Source: Mesorhizobium sp. (GTDB taxonomy: Bacteria > Pseudomonadota > Alphaproteobacteria > Rhizobiales > Rhizobiaceae). From it: a stretch of 58,932 nucleotides of DNA. The stretch covers positions 1 to 58,932 of the forward strand of contig NZ_SUGA01000035.1 in assembly GCF_004963255.1 (NCBI RefSeq), read 5' to 3'. Under the pieces are notes generated by a model. It was not told the origin of the DNA. It searched no databases and was given only the letters and a program-made list of their open reading frames with translations. The translations under genes and the position numbers were made by a program. Below, piece after piece: positions 41,216-49,324 of this stretch. Numbering within the stretch: the first letter of the stretch is position 1; each line of letters starts with the position of its first letter.

Positions 41216-41661
41216 TGGTCCGTCCTCCATATGCAAATGCGTTAAAAAGGGTGATACGGCCTCGATCCCCGGCATTCGACCGAAGGCGCGGATCGAATCG
41301 GCCGTAACGGCGCGGCAAGCGTCGGGCTCGACACGTTCAGTTGGGGCGTGGCGCCCCTTTGGCAGTTTGAAAAACATCGCAAGATTCCTTCGAAGGCCGA
41401 AAACTGGGTTCGGCGGGAATCGGTGCGATGAAGACTTAAAGTGTCAGAAGAATCGTCGTACCGAAACCGCCATTGGGCATAGGAGAGCCCAGGAGAGGCG
41501 CTGGATGTGCATGGTCATCATGTGTTCCCCTCCATTCGGTTTGGGTTGACGATGATGGTCCTATACTCGACTTCGCAGAAGATGGCCACCCGCCAGCCCA
41601 GAAATCGCCGAAAGCGGGAGATGCCTGTGGCCGATCTGCCACTTATTAGCAGGATGCGAAA
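41216..41661. other. 446-bp region with one candidate small gene
   Basis: No annotated-length gene. It contains a compact GGGGCG-tgg-CGCCCC hairpin at 41343-41357 followed by TTT on the plus strand, and the 25-codon minus-strand frame at 41444-41521. The promoter of trmL (plus) and of 40799-41215 (minus) must lie here; not assigned. Confidence 0.4.
41444..41521 (-). CDS. Candidate small protein, 25 residues
   Basis: 25-codon reading frame with an excellent ribosome-binding site (gagggg, 5-6 nt before the ATG at 41521). The product begins MMTMHIQRLSWALL and ends VRRFF. It is basic with a hydrophobic centre, so it may be a leader peptide for the downstream gene at 41215 or a small membrane-associated protein. 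Too short for family recognition; supported only by its start signal. Confidence 0.35.
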   Translation of the reverse strand: MMTMHIQRLSWALLCPMAVSVRRFF

Positions 41662-42120
41662 ATGAACGATCGTCTCCGCATCGCGCTCTACCAGCCGGAT
41701 ATCGCCGGCAACACCGGGACCATCCTGCGCTTCGCCGCCTGCCTCGACATCGCCGTCGATATCATCGAGCCTGCCGGATTCCCGCTCTCCGATCGGGCGC
41801 TGAAACGGGCCGGCATGGACTACCTCGAAATGGCGACGCTCACCCGCCACGCCGACTGGCACGCCTTCGAGGAATGGCGAAACGCGCATGCGCGCCGCCT
41901 GGTGCTGCTCACCACCAAGGCCGCGACTACCTACACCGACTTCGTTTTCGCCGCCGGCGACATCCTCCTGTTCGGCCGCGAATCCGCCGGCGTCACGGAA
42001 CAAGTCCACCAGGCGGCGGATGCGCGACTGACCATTCCGATGCGAGCGGGCGCGCGCAGCATCAATGTCGCGCTGTCGGTCGCCATGGTCGCGGGCGAAG
42101 CGCTCCGCCAGCTCGGCTAG
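41662..42120 (+). CDS. trmL: tRNA (cytidine(34)-2'-O)-methyltransferase
   Basis: 152 residues, SPOUT fold. It has ALYQPDIAGNTGTILRFAACL, LFGRESAGVTEQVHQAAD and IPMRAGARSINVALSVAMVAGEALRQL, the three SpoU motifs. Methylates the wobble nucleotide of leucine tRNAs using SAM. ATG 41662 has agga about 8 nt upstream. Alone; followed by soxR after 148 bp. Confidence 0.93.
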   Translation: MNDRLRIALYQPDIAGNTGTILRFAACLDIAVDIIEPAGFPLSDRALKRAGMDYLEMATLTRHADWHAFEEWRNAHARRLVLLTTKAATTYTDFVFAAGDILLFGRESAGVTEQVHQAADARLTIPMRAGARSINVALSVAMVAGEALRQLG

Positions 42121-42232
42121 GACGCGTCGCGTTTCCTCGCTATCCCGAACGGCTGTCCCTTCCGCCGTCATTTTCACCCAGGCGCACATCGTCTTCTCCT
42201 GCGTTTGCCATATGGTCCTCCCTTCGCTACAA

Positions 42233-42250
42233 GCTCAACTTAACTTGAGG
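42233..42250. promoter_or_regulatory. SoxR box
   Basis: GCTCAACTTAACTTGAGG agrees with the known SoxR operator CCTCAAGTTAACTTGAGG at 16 of 18 positions. It ends 18 bp before the soxR start, which implies autoregulation. Confidence 0.8.
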
Positions 42251-42268
42251 TCAAGCGGGAATTTGGAA

Positions 42269-42715
42269 ATGGCTCCGGTGAGGGAATTGACGGTCGGCCA
42301 GGTCGCCATGCGCAGCGGCGTCGCGGTATCGGCGCTGCATTTCTACGAGGCGCGTGGGCTGATCCGCAGCCACCGCACGGCCGGCAACCAAAGGCGCTAC
42401 GGCCGCGACGTGCTGCGCCGCGTGGCGATCATCCGCGTCGCCCAGGAGGTCGGCATCTCGCTGGCCGACATCGCCCGCGCGTTCCAGTCCCTGCCCGAAG
42501 AGCGCACGCCGACGCGCGAGGACTGGAACCTGCTTTCAACAGCCTGGCGCGACGAGCTCGATCAGAAGATCGCTCAGCTCAAGAAATTGCGCGACGGCCT
42601 GACCGACTGCATCGGCTGCGGCTGCATGTCGATCGACAAGTGCCCGTTGAGGAACAAGGAAGATCGGCTGAGCGCCCAAGGGTCGGGAGCAAGGCGACTG
42701 GTGGTTGCGCGCTGA
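42269..42715 (+). CDS. soxR: Redox-sensitive activator SoxR
   Basis: 148 residues, MerR family. N-terminal winged helix (LTVGQVAMRSGVAVSALHFYEARGLI...NQRRYGRDVLRRV), dimerisation helix, and the [2Fe-2S] cluster signature CIGCGCMSIDKC. In non-enteric bacteria SoxR usually senses redox-cycling compounds and activates efflux or monooxygenase genes. No such target is adjacent. A good SoxR box lies directly upstream. ATG 42269 begins MAPVREL, with a weak ggaa upstream. Confidence 0.94.
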   Translation: MAPVRELTVGQVAMRSGVAVSALHFYEARGLIRSHRTAGNQRRYGRDVLRRVAIIRVAQEVGISLADIARAFQSLPEERTPTREDWNLLSTAWRDELDQKIAQLKKLRDGLTDCIGCGCMSIDKCPLRNKEDRLSAQGSGARRLVVAR

Positions 42716-42862
42716 CCCTCCATTGCAGTCGCCTTTCAAGACAGACGGGATGGACGCCACTCGCCTGGAGACAGGCCATTGCCGCGAGCCTGCGCCAGTC
42801 CGCATTTTTGACGGTTTTGCCAAAGATAATCCTTGCAAGACAAGGATTTGGTCTGCAGGAGA

Positions 42863-43759
42863 ATGCCTTCGACCCTGGATTTCTATAAAGGCCGAGCGGA
42901 CCGCGCGGGCATGAATTGTAACGCCATCGCTTCCCTTGGCCCGAAGGCCCTGCAAGGCCTGAGCCTGACCGCGCAGGATTTCGCCTCGCGCTGGCGCGCC
43001 GCTCCGGCCGGCCTCGGCGAGGCTTCGACGCATGATCTCTATCTTGCGCCCCATTGCGACGACATCTGTTTTTCGCTGGGAGCTTTCGTGCTTCGACGGC
43101 GGAAAGGCATTCTGCTCACCTTGTTCTCGCAGTGCGGCTATGTGGCCCAGCCGGGAGCGGTCGCGGCGCATGACGCCGAGCGTATCGCCGCGATCTCCAG
43201 CCTGCGCCAGCGCGAAGACCTCGCCTTTGCGGAACAGGTTGGCCTGCGCCTCTGCTTCGGCGGGCTCGACGAGGCGCCGCTCCGCGGGCACGCCCCCTTC
43301 GACATCGCCAAGGTGGAAGATGATGCGCGGCAGCTTGACGAAGCGGTCGTCGCGGCGATCTTTGCCGCGGCAACGGAGCAGCCCAAGGATCTGCGGCCCT
43401 GGCTCTTCTGCCCGATGGCCATCGGCGGGCATATCGACCACATGGTAGTCCTCAAGATCGTGTTACGGCACTACAACGCCCTGCGGGCGCGCTGGCGCAT
43501 CGCCTTCTATGAAGATCTGCACTATGCCTCCGTCCGGCGGACGCGGGCGGCGGGGCTTGCCAGGTTCCAGGGCCTTGCCGCGCAATTGAAGCCCCGGCGC
43601 TCGCTTTGGCCCATTGGCGCGGCGGCCGACAAGCTGGCGCTCGTTGCGCTGTATCCGAGCCAGTTCGCGGAACCGCCAGCGTCGATAAAGCCATTCACAC
43701 CGGCCCAGGGCATCCCGGCCCCGGCGCATGAGGCGCTCTGGAGCACCGGGCCCGCATGA
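42863..43759 (+). CDS. PIG-L family deacetylase
   Basis: 298 residues from ATG 42863 (caggaga just upstream); other possible starts are 42833 and 42911. The zinc motif reads APHCDDICFSLGA, a variant of AHPDDE in which Pro is replaced by Cys and the Glu is missing. The second ligand is in IGGHIDHMVV. Members of this family deacetylate GlcNAc-containing lipids or glycans. Its stop overlaps the start of a glycosyltransferase (ATGA), so the two probably act on one glycan or glycolipid. Confidence 0.82.
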   Translation: MPSTLDFYKGRADRAGMNCNAIASLGPKALQGLSLTAQDFASRWRAAPAGLGEASTHDLYLAPHCDDICFSLGAFVLRRRKGILLTLFSQCGYVAQPGAVAAHDAERIAAISSLRQREDLAFAEQVGLRLCFGGLDEAPLRGHAPFDIAKVEDDARQLDEAVVAAIFAAATEQPKDLRPWLFCPMAIGGHIDHMVVLKIVLRHYNALRARWRIAFYEDLHYASVRRTRAAGLARFQGLAAQLKPRRSLWPIGAAADKLALVALYPSQFAEPPASIKPFTPAQGIPAPAHEALWSTGPA

Positions 43760-45051
43760 CGCGTGCCAACCAGTCCTTGCCGCCGCTGCGCCTTGCGTGG
43801 ACAGCGCTGGCCAAAAGCTGGTCGAGCAAGATCGACAAATTGCGCCGGCTGGCGGGCCGCCCTGGGCGGGGAATGCCTCTCGCCGCATATCAAGAGCCGT
43901 TTTCCGCCCTGATGCGCTCATCGGGAAATCTTGCCGACTTGCGTCCGCATTTGCTCGTCCTGGTGCCCTGGCTGCCGATCGGCGGCGCCGAAGTGCTGCT
44001 GGCTGACATCCTCGACAGCCTCAAAGCGGAATGGCGCCTCAGCATCGTCACCACCCAGACCGGCGACCAGGCGCTGGCGCCAGCATTTGCGGCGATCACT
44101 TCCGAAATCTACCATCTGCCTGATCTGCTCGCCCGGCGATATTGGTTCGAATTCGTCGCCGCGCTCATGGCCTCGCGCGATTCCAAGGCGATCGTGTCAA
44201 GCGGATCTCGCTTCCTCTACAAGAACCTGAAGCGGATCAAGGCGCGCTTTCCGGCCATCCGGAGCTACGACATCCTGCACAATGACGCGCCAAAGGCGCA
44301 TTTGGCCTCGGCGCTGCGTGCCAGGCTTCACATCGATCGCCTCATCGCGGTGAACGAAAGGATCGGACGCTCGCTCGCCCGTGGCGGCGCTCGCCCCGGG
44401 ACGGTGGCTGTCATCCCCAACGGCGTCGACTACGAAGGCGTCTTCAATCCGCGAGGGGTCGACCGCGCCGCGGCCCGCAGGCGCTTCGGCGTCGAGGAGG
44501 ATACCTTCGTGATCGGCTTCGTCGGGCGGATGAGCGAGGAAAAACGCCCTCTCGCCTTCCTGGCGGTGGCGGCGCCAATTCTCGCCGCCCATCCTCATGT
44601 CCGCCTTCTCGTGCTGGGGGACGGCCCTATGACCAAAGCGTTTCGCGATGCGGCCGATGCCGCCGGCATCTCCGACCGCCTGCATCATTTGCCCCGCCTA
44701 GACCGGGAGGCGATGCCGCGCTTCTACGCCGCCTGCAGCATCCTCGTGATGTCGTCGCGCATCGAAGGCACACCGTTGGCGATGCTTGAGGCATTGGCGA
44801 TGGGCTGCCCGGTGGCGACCACCGATGTCGGCGATGCGGCGCTCGTCATCCGCGAAGGCATCAACGGCTTCATCGTTCCGATCGCGGTTCCGGAAGCGCT
44901 GACGCCGCGCATTGCCAGGCTGGTCGGCGACGCGGCGGCCCTCCAGCGGATGAGCGCTGCCGCTCGGCAGTCGATCATCGACACGGGACGGTCGGCAGAC
45001 GCGATGCTCGCCGCCTACAGGGCATTGATGCGACCGGAAATGCCCGCGTAA
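43756..45051 (+). CDS. Glycosyltransferase family 4
   Basis: 431 residues, GT-B fold. LVLVPWLPIGGAEVLLADIL is the typical N-terminal glycine-rich turn. The C-terminal domain has VIPNGVDYEGVF, IGFVGRMSEEKRPLAFL, VLGDGPM and the E-x7-E element SSRIEGTPLAMLEALAMGCP. A first stretch of about 75 residues is extra and less conserved. Coupled by a 4-bp overlap to the PIG-L deacetylase. Role in surface polysaccharide or glycolipid synthesis is inferred from context. Confidence 0.87.
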   Translation: MTRANQSLPPLRLAWTALAKSWSSKIDKLRRLAGRPGRGMPLAAYQEPFSALMRSSGNLADLRPHLLVLVPWLPIGGAEVLLADILDSLKAEWRLSIVTTQTGDQALAPAFAAITSEIYHLPDLLARRYWFEFVAALMASRDSKAIVSSGSRFLYKNLKRIKARFPAIRSYDILHNDAPKAHLASALRARLHIDRLIAVNERIGRSLARGGARPGTVAVIPNGVDYEGVFNPRGVDRAAARRRFGVEEDTFVIGFVGRMSEEKRPLAFLAVAAPILAAHPHVRLLVLGDGPMTKAFRDAADAAGISDRLHHLPRLDREAMPRFYAACSILVMSSRIEGTPLAMLEALAMGCPVATTDVGDAALVIREGINGFIVPIAVPEALTPRIARLVGDAAALQRMSAAARQSIIDTGRSADAMLAAYRALMRPEMPA

Positions 45052-45086
45052 CGCCGAAGGCCGTGGCGGCGAAGATGGGCCGCGCT

Positions 45087-45344
45087 TCAGTCGGCCGCCG
45101 GCAGTCGCCGCATGGTGAATTCGATCACATCGCCCGGGCGTTCGAACCAGCTTTCGATCTCGGTCCAGTAGGCCTGCTTCGGAAAGCGCTCGAACCACTC
45201 CTTCGCCTTGAGGCGAGCGGCGGGCCTCGGCAGCACGAAGGTCTCGCGCAGGAAACCGTCGCGCGGCAGGTTTGCGCGTTCGGCCCGCGAGCGCTCCAGC
45301 CTCTTCTTCAAGCCATCCAGCGGCGGTCTTGCCGGGGTGCGCAT
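45087..45344 (-). CDS. Conserved small protein, function unknown
   Basis: 85 residues, basic, with no signal peptide or membrane helix. Pattern: PPLDGLKKRLERSRAERANLPRDGF, then FVLPRPAARLKAKEWFERFPKQAYWTEIESWFE. The KEWFERFPKxAYxTEIESW segment looks like a conserved rhizobial hypothetical family. Start ATG 45344 has gggag 8 nt upstream. Divergent from hemF. Confidence 0.7.
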   Translation of the reverse strand: MRTPARPPLDGLKKRLERSRAERANLPRDGFLRETFVLPRPAARLKAKEWFERFPKQAYWTEIESWFERPGDVIEFTMRRLPAAD

Positions 45345-45464
45345 GAAGGAACTCCCTTGCACCTTGGTCAGACAGGACTTGACCCTTGTCCTTAAGAGAT
45401 TAGGGATCGCGCCGATAAAAGACGAGTCATTTGTCAGGCAAGCGGCCTGTGACTGGAGACTGAA

Positions 45465-46379
45465 TTGGAAAGACCTGACCTTCCGGTTGGCCTGCCGGGT
45501 GATATCGAGCAGAAGAAGATGAAGGCCCGCCTCTGGTTCGAGGCCTTGCGCGAGCGCATCTGCGCCACCTTCGAGCAGATCGAGCAGGAGCTTCAGGGAC
45601 CGCTGTCCTCATGGTCGCCCGGCCGTTTCGAGAAGACGCCGTGGGAGCGCGACGAAGGCCGCGGTGGCGGCGGCACCATGGCGATGATGCGCGGCCGGGT
45701 CTTCGAGAAGGTCGGCGTGCACACTTCGACCGTCCATGGCGAATTCTCGCCGGAATTCAGGAAGCAGATACCCGGCGCCGAGGAGGATCCGCGCTTCTGG
45801 GCAAGCGGCATCTCGCTGATCGCGCATCCCTGGAATCCCAACGTGCCTGCCGTGCACATGAACACGCGCATGGTCGTCACCACGCGCCAATGGTTTGGCG
45901 GCGGCGCCGATCTGACGCCGGTGCTCGATCACCGCCGCACCCAGGACGACCCCGACACGGTCGCCTTCCATCGCGCCATGCAGTTCGCCTGCGAGAAGAA
46001 CGCCGCGGTCGCCGACTATCCCAAATTCAAGGCCTGGTGCGACGAGTATTTCTTCCTGCCCCATCGCAACGAGCCGCGCGGCATCGGCGGCATCTTCTTC
46101 GACTGGCTGCATTCGGGCGAGGACAAGGGCGGCTGGAACGCCGATCTCAATTTCGTCCAGGACGTCGGCCGCTCGTTCCTGGTCGTCTATGCCCATCTGG
46201 TGCGGGGCAACTTCAACCAGAACTGGACCGATGGCGAGCGCGACGAACAGCTGATCCGGCGCGGCCGCTACGTCGAATTCAACTTGCTTCACGATCGCGG
46301 CACCATCTTCGGCCTGAAGACCGGCGGCAATGTCGCCTCGATCCTGTCCAGCCTGCCGCCCGAGGTAAAATGGCCGTAA
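45465..46379 (+). CDS. hemF: Oxygen-dependent coproporphyrinogen III oxidase
   Basis: 304 residues; decarboxylates coproporphyrinogen III with O2 in haem synthesis. It has EKTPWERDEGRGGGGTMAMM, VHTSTVHGEFSPEF, AVHMNTRMVVTTRQWFGGGADLTPVL, and RGIGGIFFDWLHSGE. The start is TTG 45465 (ggag 7 nt upstream); the product then reads MERPDLPVGLPGDIE, as in relatives. No FixK/FNR dyad is evident upstream. Confidence 0.95.
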   Translation: MERPDLPVGLPGDIEQKKMKARLWFEALRERICATFEQIEQELQGPLSSWSPGRFEKTPWERDEGRGGGGTMAMMRGRVFEKVGVHTSTVHGEFSPEFRKQIPGAEEDPRFWASGISLIAHPWNPNVPAVHMNTRMVVTTRQWFGGGADLTPVLDHRRTQDDPDTVAFHRAMQFACEKNAAVADYPKFKAWCDEYFFLPHRNEPRGIGGIFFDWLHSGEDKGGWNADLNFVQDVGRSFLVVYAHLVRGNFNQNWTDGERDEQLIRRGRYVEFNLLHDRGTIFGLKTGGNVASILSSLPPEVKWP

Positions 46380-46589
46380 CGATCCGGTGAGCGCGGCCAT
46401 GGCCGCATTGCTGTCCCATTCGCCGAATCTTGGCGGGTAATGTGGCAGGGACGATATCTTTTTCGTCTAATATCCATTTGAAAAAATTGAGCTATTTAAA
46501 GTCGTCGGGTCGGGAAGCGCCGGCGGCAGAGGTGGCGATCATCGCATCCCATGGCCGTGACTCGACGCGACTTGACGGCCCTGATCAAG

Positions 46590-46618
46590 AAGGGGCGCCT
46601 GATCCAATGGGCGCCCTT
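46590..46618 (+). other. Leader hairpin upstream of DUF1344 gene
   Basis: AAGGGGCGCC pairs with GGGCGCCCTT, with a 9-nt loop, ending 20 nt before the start codon. It could act as an attenuator or occlude translation. The rest of 46380-46637 shows only an AT-rich tract (46459-46500) and the palindrome GCGGCCATGGCCGC at 46393-46406. Confidence 0.5.
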
Positions 46619-46637
46619 ATTTCCAGGAGAGCATGCC

Positions 46638-46898
46638 ATGCGCAAGCTTATCGTGACGGCGGCTACCGCCGCCTTCCTCGCCTCCGGTGGCGCCGCGTTC
46701 GCGGCGGTCAAGCACACCACGGGAACCGTGAAGAGCTTTGATGGAACGGCCATGAGCCTGGTTCTGGACAACGGATCGACCTTCACCTTGTCCAAGGCCT
46801 TCAAGGATCCCGGCATTCAGACCGGCGAGAAGGTCCGCGTGTCCTGGGACATGAGCGGCAAGAAGAAGATCGCCGAGGCCGTCAAGATCATGAAGTAA
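46638..46898 (+). CDS. DUF1344 domain-containing exported protein
   Basis: 86 residues. Sec signal peptide (MRKLIVTAATAAFLASGGAAFAA) and a small beta-rich domain: TTGTVKSFDGTAMSLVLDNGSTFTLSKAF..GEKVRVSWD. DUF1344 is found in Rhizobiales; its role is unknown, probably periplasmic. ATG 46638 has aggaga upstream. A hairpin terminator follows at 46955-46986. Confidence 0.88.
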   Translation: MRKLIVTAATAAFLASGGAAFAAVKHTTGTVKSFDGTAMSLVLDNGSTFTLSKAFKDPGIQTGEKVRVSWDMSGKKKIAEAVKIMK

Positions 46899-46954
46899 CG
46901 GCTGGAGCAATTCCAGGAAAGCTGCGCGGCGAGGCATAGCAGGCTCAGGCGGCG

Positions 46955-46986
46955 CGAAGGGCGGAGAACCAGTGCTCCGCCCTTCG
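46955..46986 (+). terminator. Hairpin terminator after DUF1344 gene
   Basis: Perfect 12-bp stem CGAAGGGCGGAG / CTCCGCCCTTCG with an 8-nt loop, followed by GTTC and, slightly later, CTTTT. A copy of the gagcaattccaggaaa repeat fragment lies just before it (46903-46920). Confidence 0.6.
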
Positions 46987-47174
46987 GTTCATGCTTTTGC
47001 CGCGCCGACCGCTCTCGGTCACTTCTTCGTGCAACCGAAAGCGGCGGCATGTGTTATTGATATCCATCCGCGCAATCCTACGGAAACGCGCATCGGCCTT
47101 CGGCGGGATTGCATAAGACAAATGGCTGGAGCGCTCTGGCCGAGCGGCCCCGTCGCGAGGAAAGGAAAATCCCC

Positions 47175-47360
47175 ATGAAGGAATTTCAATGCGGATCGCT
47201 GGTTCCCGGCTGTGACTGGCACACGCGCGCCGAGGAAGAAGCGGAGGTCATGCGCCGTGCCGTCGAGCATATGCGTGAAACGCATGGCGAGACCATCATC
47301 CGCGAGACGATGATCGAGGCGATCCGCTCACGGATACAGAAGGTCCGCGACGCCGCCTGA
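47175..47360 (+). CDS. DUF1059 domain-containing small protein
   Basis: 61 residues. It has the family pattern MKEFQCGSLVPGCDWHTRAEEEAEVMRRAVEHMRETHG, with two Cys and two His that look like a small metal-binding site. Function unknown. ATG 47175 has aaggaaa upstream. Single gene. Confidence 0.88.
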   Translation: MKEFQCGSLVPGCDWHTRAEEEAEVMRRAVEHMRETHGETIIRETMIEAIRSRIQKVRDAA

Positions 47361-47613
47361 GCGGTCAAATGCCGGAATTCGAGCCACGCAAGCCGACAGG
47401 CAAGAGCGGAACGTTGCTTCCGGCCAACGGCGCTCTCTCTGCAGGCGGTCTTTGGGATCGCCGGCAGAGGCATTCCTCCGCATAATTCAAGCAAATTCCT
47501 ATATTCGTAGCGGCTTGGATAACTTCCCGGTAACGCTCCGCGTGCGACTGTCCAACCCATGATCCGGCCGGAGGGCTGCCCGAGGAGCCTTCGCCATCAA
47601 GGCGCTGTCCGGA

Positions 47614-48213
47614 ATGGGGCGAGGTGCTTCGCGTATGCGCGAGCGGTCCAACATCCGAGGCGGTTTCTGCACGGCGATGCTCTTGGCGTGCGCGTTCCTC
47701 TTTGCGCCTGCCGCGGCCGCGCAGGAATGGACCACCTCGCTCGTCGATGTCCATCAGGGCTCTCCGCTCAGCGACAAGGCCAGGGGCCTCGGCACTGGCG
47801 GCTATGAATTGCAGAGCGGAAGCTGGGTCTCCTTCAGCCGTTGGTATCACGCGAGTTGGGTCGACATGCATGTCGACTTCCTCACTCAGATCACGCCCGA
47901 TACGGGCTTTCTCTGGGGGTTCGGCACCGGCGAGCAAGCCGAGAAATATCGTATCGAGCCGAGCCTCAAGCTCGGATTTCTCACCCAGACCCATCCGAAT
48001 CCCAACAGCACCCTGTCCCTGTCGGTCACCACCACAATCGGCGGCAACCTGACGGAAAAGCCCTGCGAGGCCGACTACGGCGAGTTCGGAACCTACAGCG
48101 TCAATTGCCGGCTGGCGGCGGGCGAGACCGCGCCTGAGGAAACGCTGAAGTATCTGGTCAGCGCCAGGCCGGAGACCATGCATCTCTGGCTGAACTACCG
48201 TCTCACTTTCTGA
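47614..48213 (+). CDS. Exported protein, possible outer-membrane beta-barrel
   Basis: 199 residues. N-terminal signal peptide ends near PAAAAQEW. The mature part is rich in alternating polar/aromatic strands (GSWVSFSRWYHASWVDMHVDFL, TGFLWGFGTG, LKLGFLTQT, LSLSVTTTI) and ends in WLNYRLTF, a terminal Phe as in BAM-dependent barrels. It has a pair of cysteines. Start could also be ATG 47635. It is followed after 15 bp (or 105 to the likely start) by a secreted subtilase, so the two may be one export/processing unit. No known family recognised. Confidence 0.65.
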   Translation: MGRGASRMRERSNIRGGFCTAMLLACAFLFAPAAAAQEWTTSLVDVHQGSPLSDKARGLGTGGYELQSGSWVSFSRWYHASWVDMHVDFLTQITPDTGFLWGFGTGEQAEKYRIEPSLKLGFLTQTHPNPNSTLSLSVTTTIGGNLTEKPCEADYGEFGTYSVNCRLAAGETAPEETLKYLVSARPETMHLWLNYRLTF

Positions 48214-48265
48214 TCGGAGGGCAGGCAAATGAAATCATCTTGTCCCGAAACTCACGATCGCCCGT

Positions 48266-48315
48266 CCTGGTTCTGTCTGACTGGAGAATACCTGGTTCTG
48301 TCTGACTGGAGAATA
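48266..48315 (+). repeat. Perfect 25-bp tandem duplication carrying a ribosome-binding site
   Basis: Two identical, abutting 25-bp units (48266-48290 and 48291-48315), each containing ctggttctg and actggagaata. The second unit places ggag about 8 nt before the ATG at 48319; the first places an identical ggag 25 nt further up. No spacer and no mismatch, so the event is recent or under selection. Confidence 0.95.
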
Positions 48316-48318
48316 AAC

Positions 48319-49299
48319 ATGTCGGTTAAGTCCCTGAAGTTCGGCCTCGTCGCCGCCTTGGCCATTCTTTCAGCGCCGGTGGCATCGGCGCAGGAAGCTC
48401 TCAGCCAGGACGAAATGGCTGCGCTCTGCCACGGCGGCGGGTCCATCTGCGTGAGCGCCACGATCCCGGTCGTGCGCTCGACGCAGGCCGTGCAGAGTTG
48501 GATGAGCCCCGACGTCGGTGCCGCATGGGCCGCCGGTTACAAGGGCAAGGGCGTCACCATTACCATGGTCGACGACTTCAGCAGTTCAGATCGCTTCTCC
48601 GGCAATTTCGGGATCGGCGTGCAGACGCAGCGGCACGGCGAATGGACGCGCGAGGAGGCAAGCATGATTGCTCCCGCCGCGACCATCCGCTCCAAGGATT
48701 TCTCGACGGGCACCGCCGTTTCGCTGGCACGCGGTCTCAACGTGCTGAACCTCAGCTACGGCATGTACACAACCGCGGGCTACAGCGTGAATCAGATCTG
48801 GTGGGCCCCGGAAGAGGCCTCGATCATCAACTATGCGACCAGGGGAACGGCCGTCGTCTCGAAGGCGGCCGGCAACGACGCGGTGGCTGTCGGCGGGATC
48901 ACCGGTGGCCAGCAGGACTATCTCGACCTTGCCCTGATCGGCAAACCAACGGCGATCTTCGTCGGCGCGCTGTCGACGAACGGCACCACGGCCAACAAGG
49001 CCCAGCTCGCCTGGTATTCAGATTATGCCGGCTCGAACCCCGCTGTGCAGAGCCACTTCCTCGTGGTCGGCGTCGAAGGCGACAAGACCGGTCTCTACGG
49101 AACGTCGTTCGCCGCGCCGATCATCTCGGGCTACGCCGCGATCATCGGCAGCAAGTTCACCAAGGCGACGCCGGTTCAGATCACCAACGACCTGCTCAAC
49201 ACGGCCCGCACCGATACGCTGGTGAACTATAACCCGTCCATCTACGGCAAGGGCGAGGCAAGCCTTTCGCGGGCGCTGGCGCCCGTGGCGATACACTGA
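48319..49299 (+). CDS. Secreted S8-family serine peptidase (subtilase)
   Basis: 326 residues from ATG 48319; a start at 48229 would add 30 residues before the signal peptide and is unlikely. Signal peptide ends at PVASAQ. The catalytic triad is visible: Asp85/86 in ITMVDDFSSS, His106 in QRHGEWT, Ser263 in YGTSFAAPIISG, plus the oxyanion Asn186 in SKAAGND. The Asp and His motifs are atypical for S8. No inhibitor prodomain or C-terminal sorting domain. Preceded by a possible beta-barrel protein gene. Confidence 0.85.
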   Translation: MSVKSLKFGLVAALAILSAPVASAQEALSQDEMAALCHGGGSICVSATIPVVRSTQAVQSWMSPDVGAAWAAGYKGKGVTITMVDDFSSSDRFSGNFGIGVQTQRHGEWTREEASMIAPAATIRSKDFSTGTAVSLARGLNVLNLSYGMYTTAGYSVNQIWWAPEEASIINYATRGTAVVSKAAGNDAVAVGGITGGQQDYLDLALIGKPTAIFVGALSTNGTTANKAQLAWYSDYAGSNPAVQSHFLVVGVEGDKTGLYGTSFAAPIISGYAAIIGSKFTKATPVQITNDLLNTARTDTLVNYNPSIYGKGEASLSRALAPVAIH

Positions 49300-49324
49300 C
49301 AGGCGCGCCGGTCGCCTAGCGGAA

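Noticed and set aside
41540..41567. Sigma-70 promoter TTGACG...CTATAC for trmL
   Set aside because: The spacing between the two hexamers is only 9 nt, too short for a functional promoter.
45360..45464. FixK/FNR box controlling hemF
   Set aside because: CTTGACCCTTGTC is present, but there is no TTGAT-N4-ATCAA dyad.
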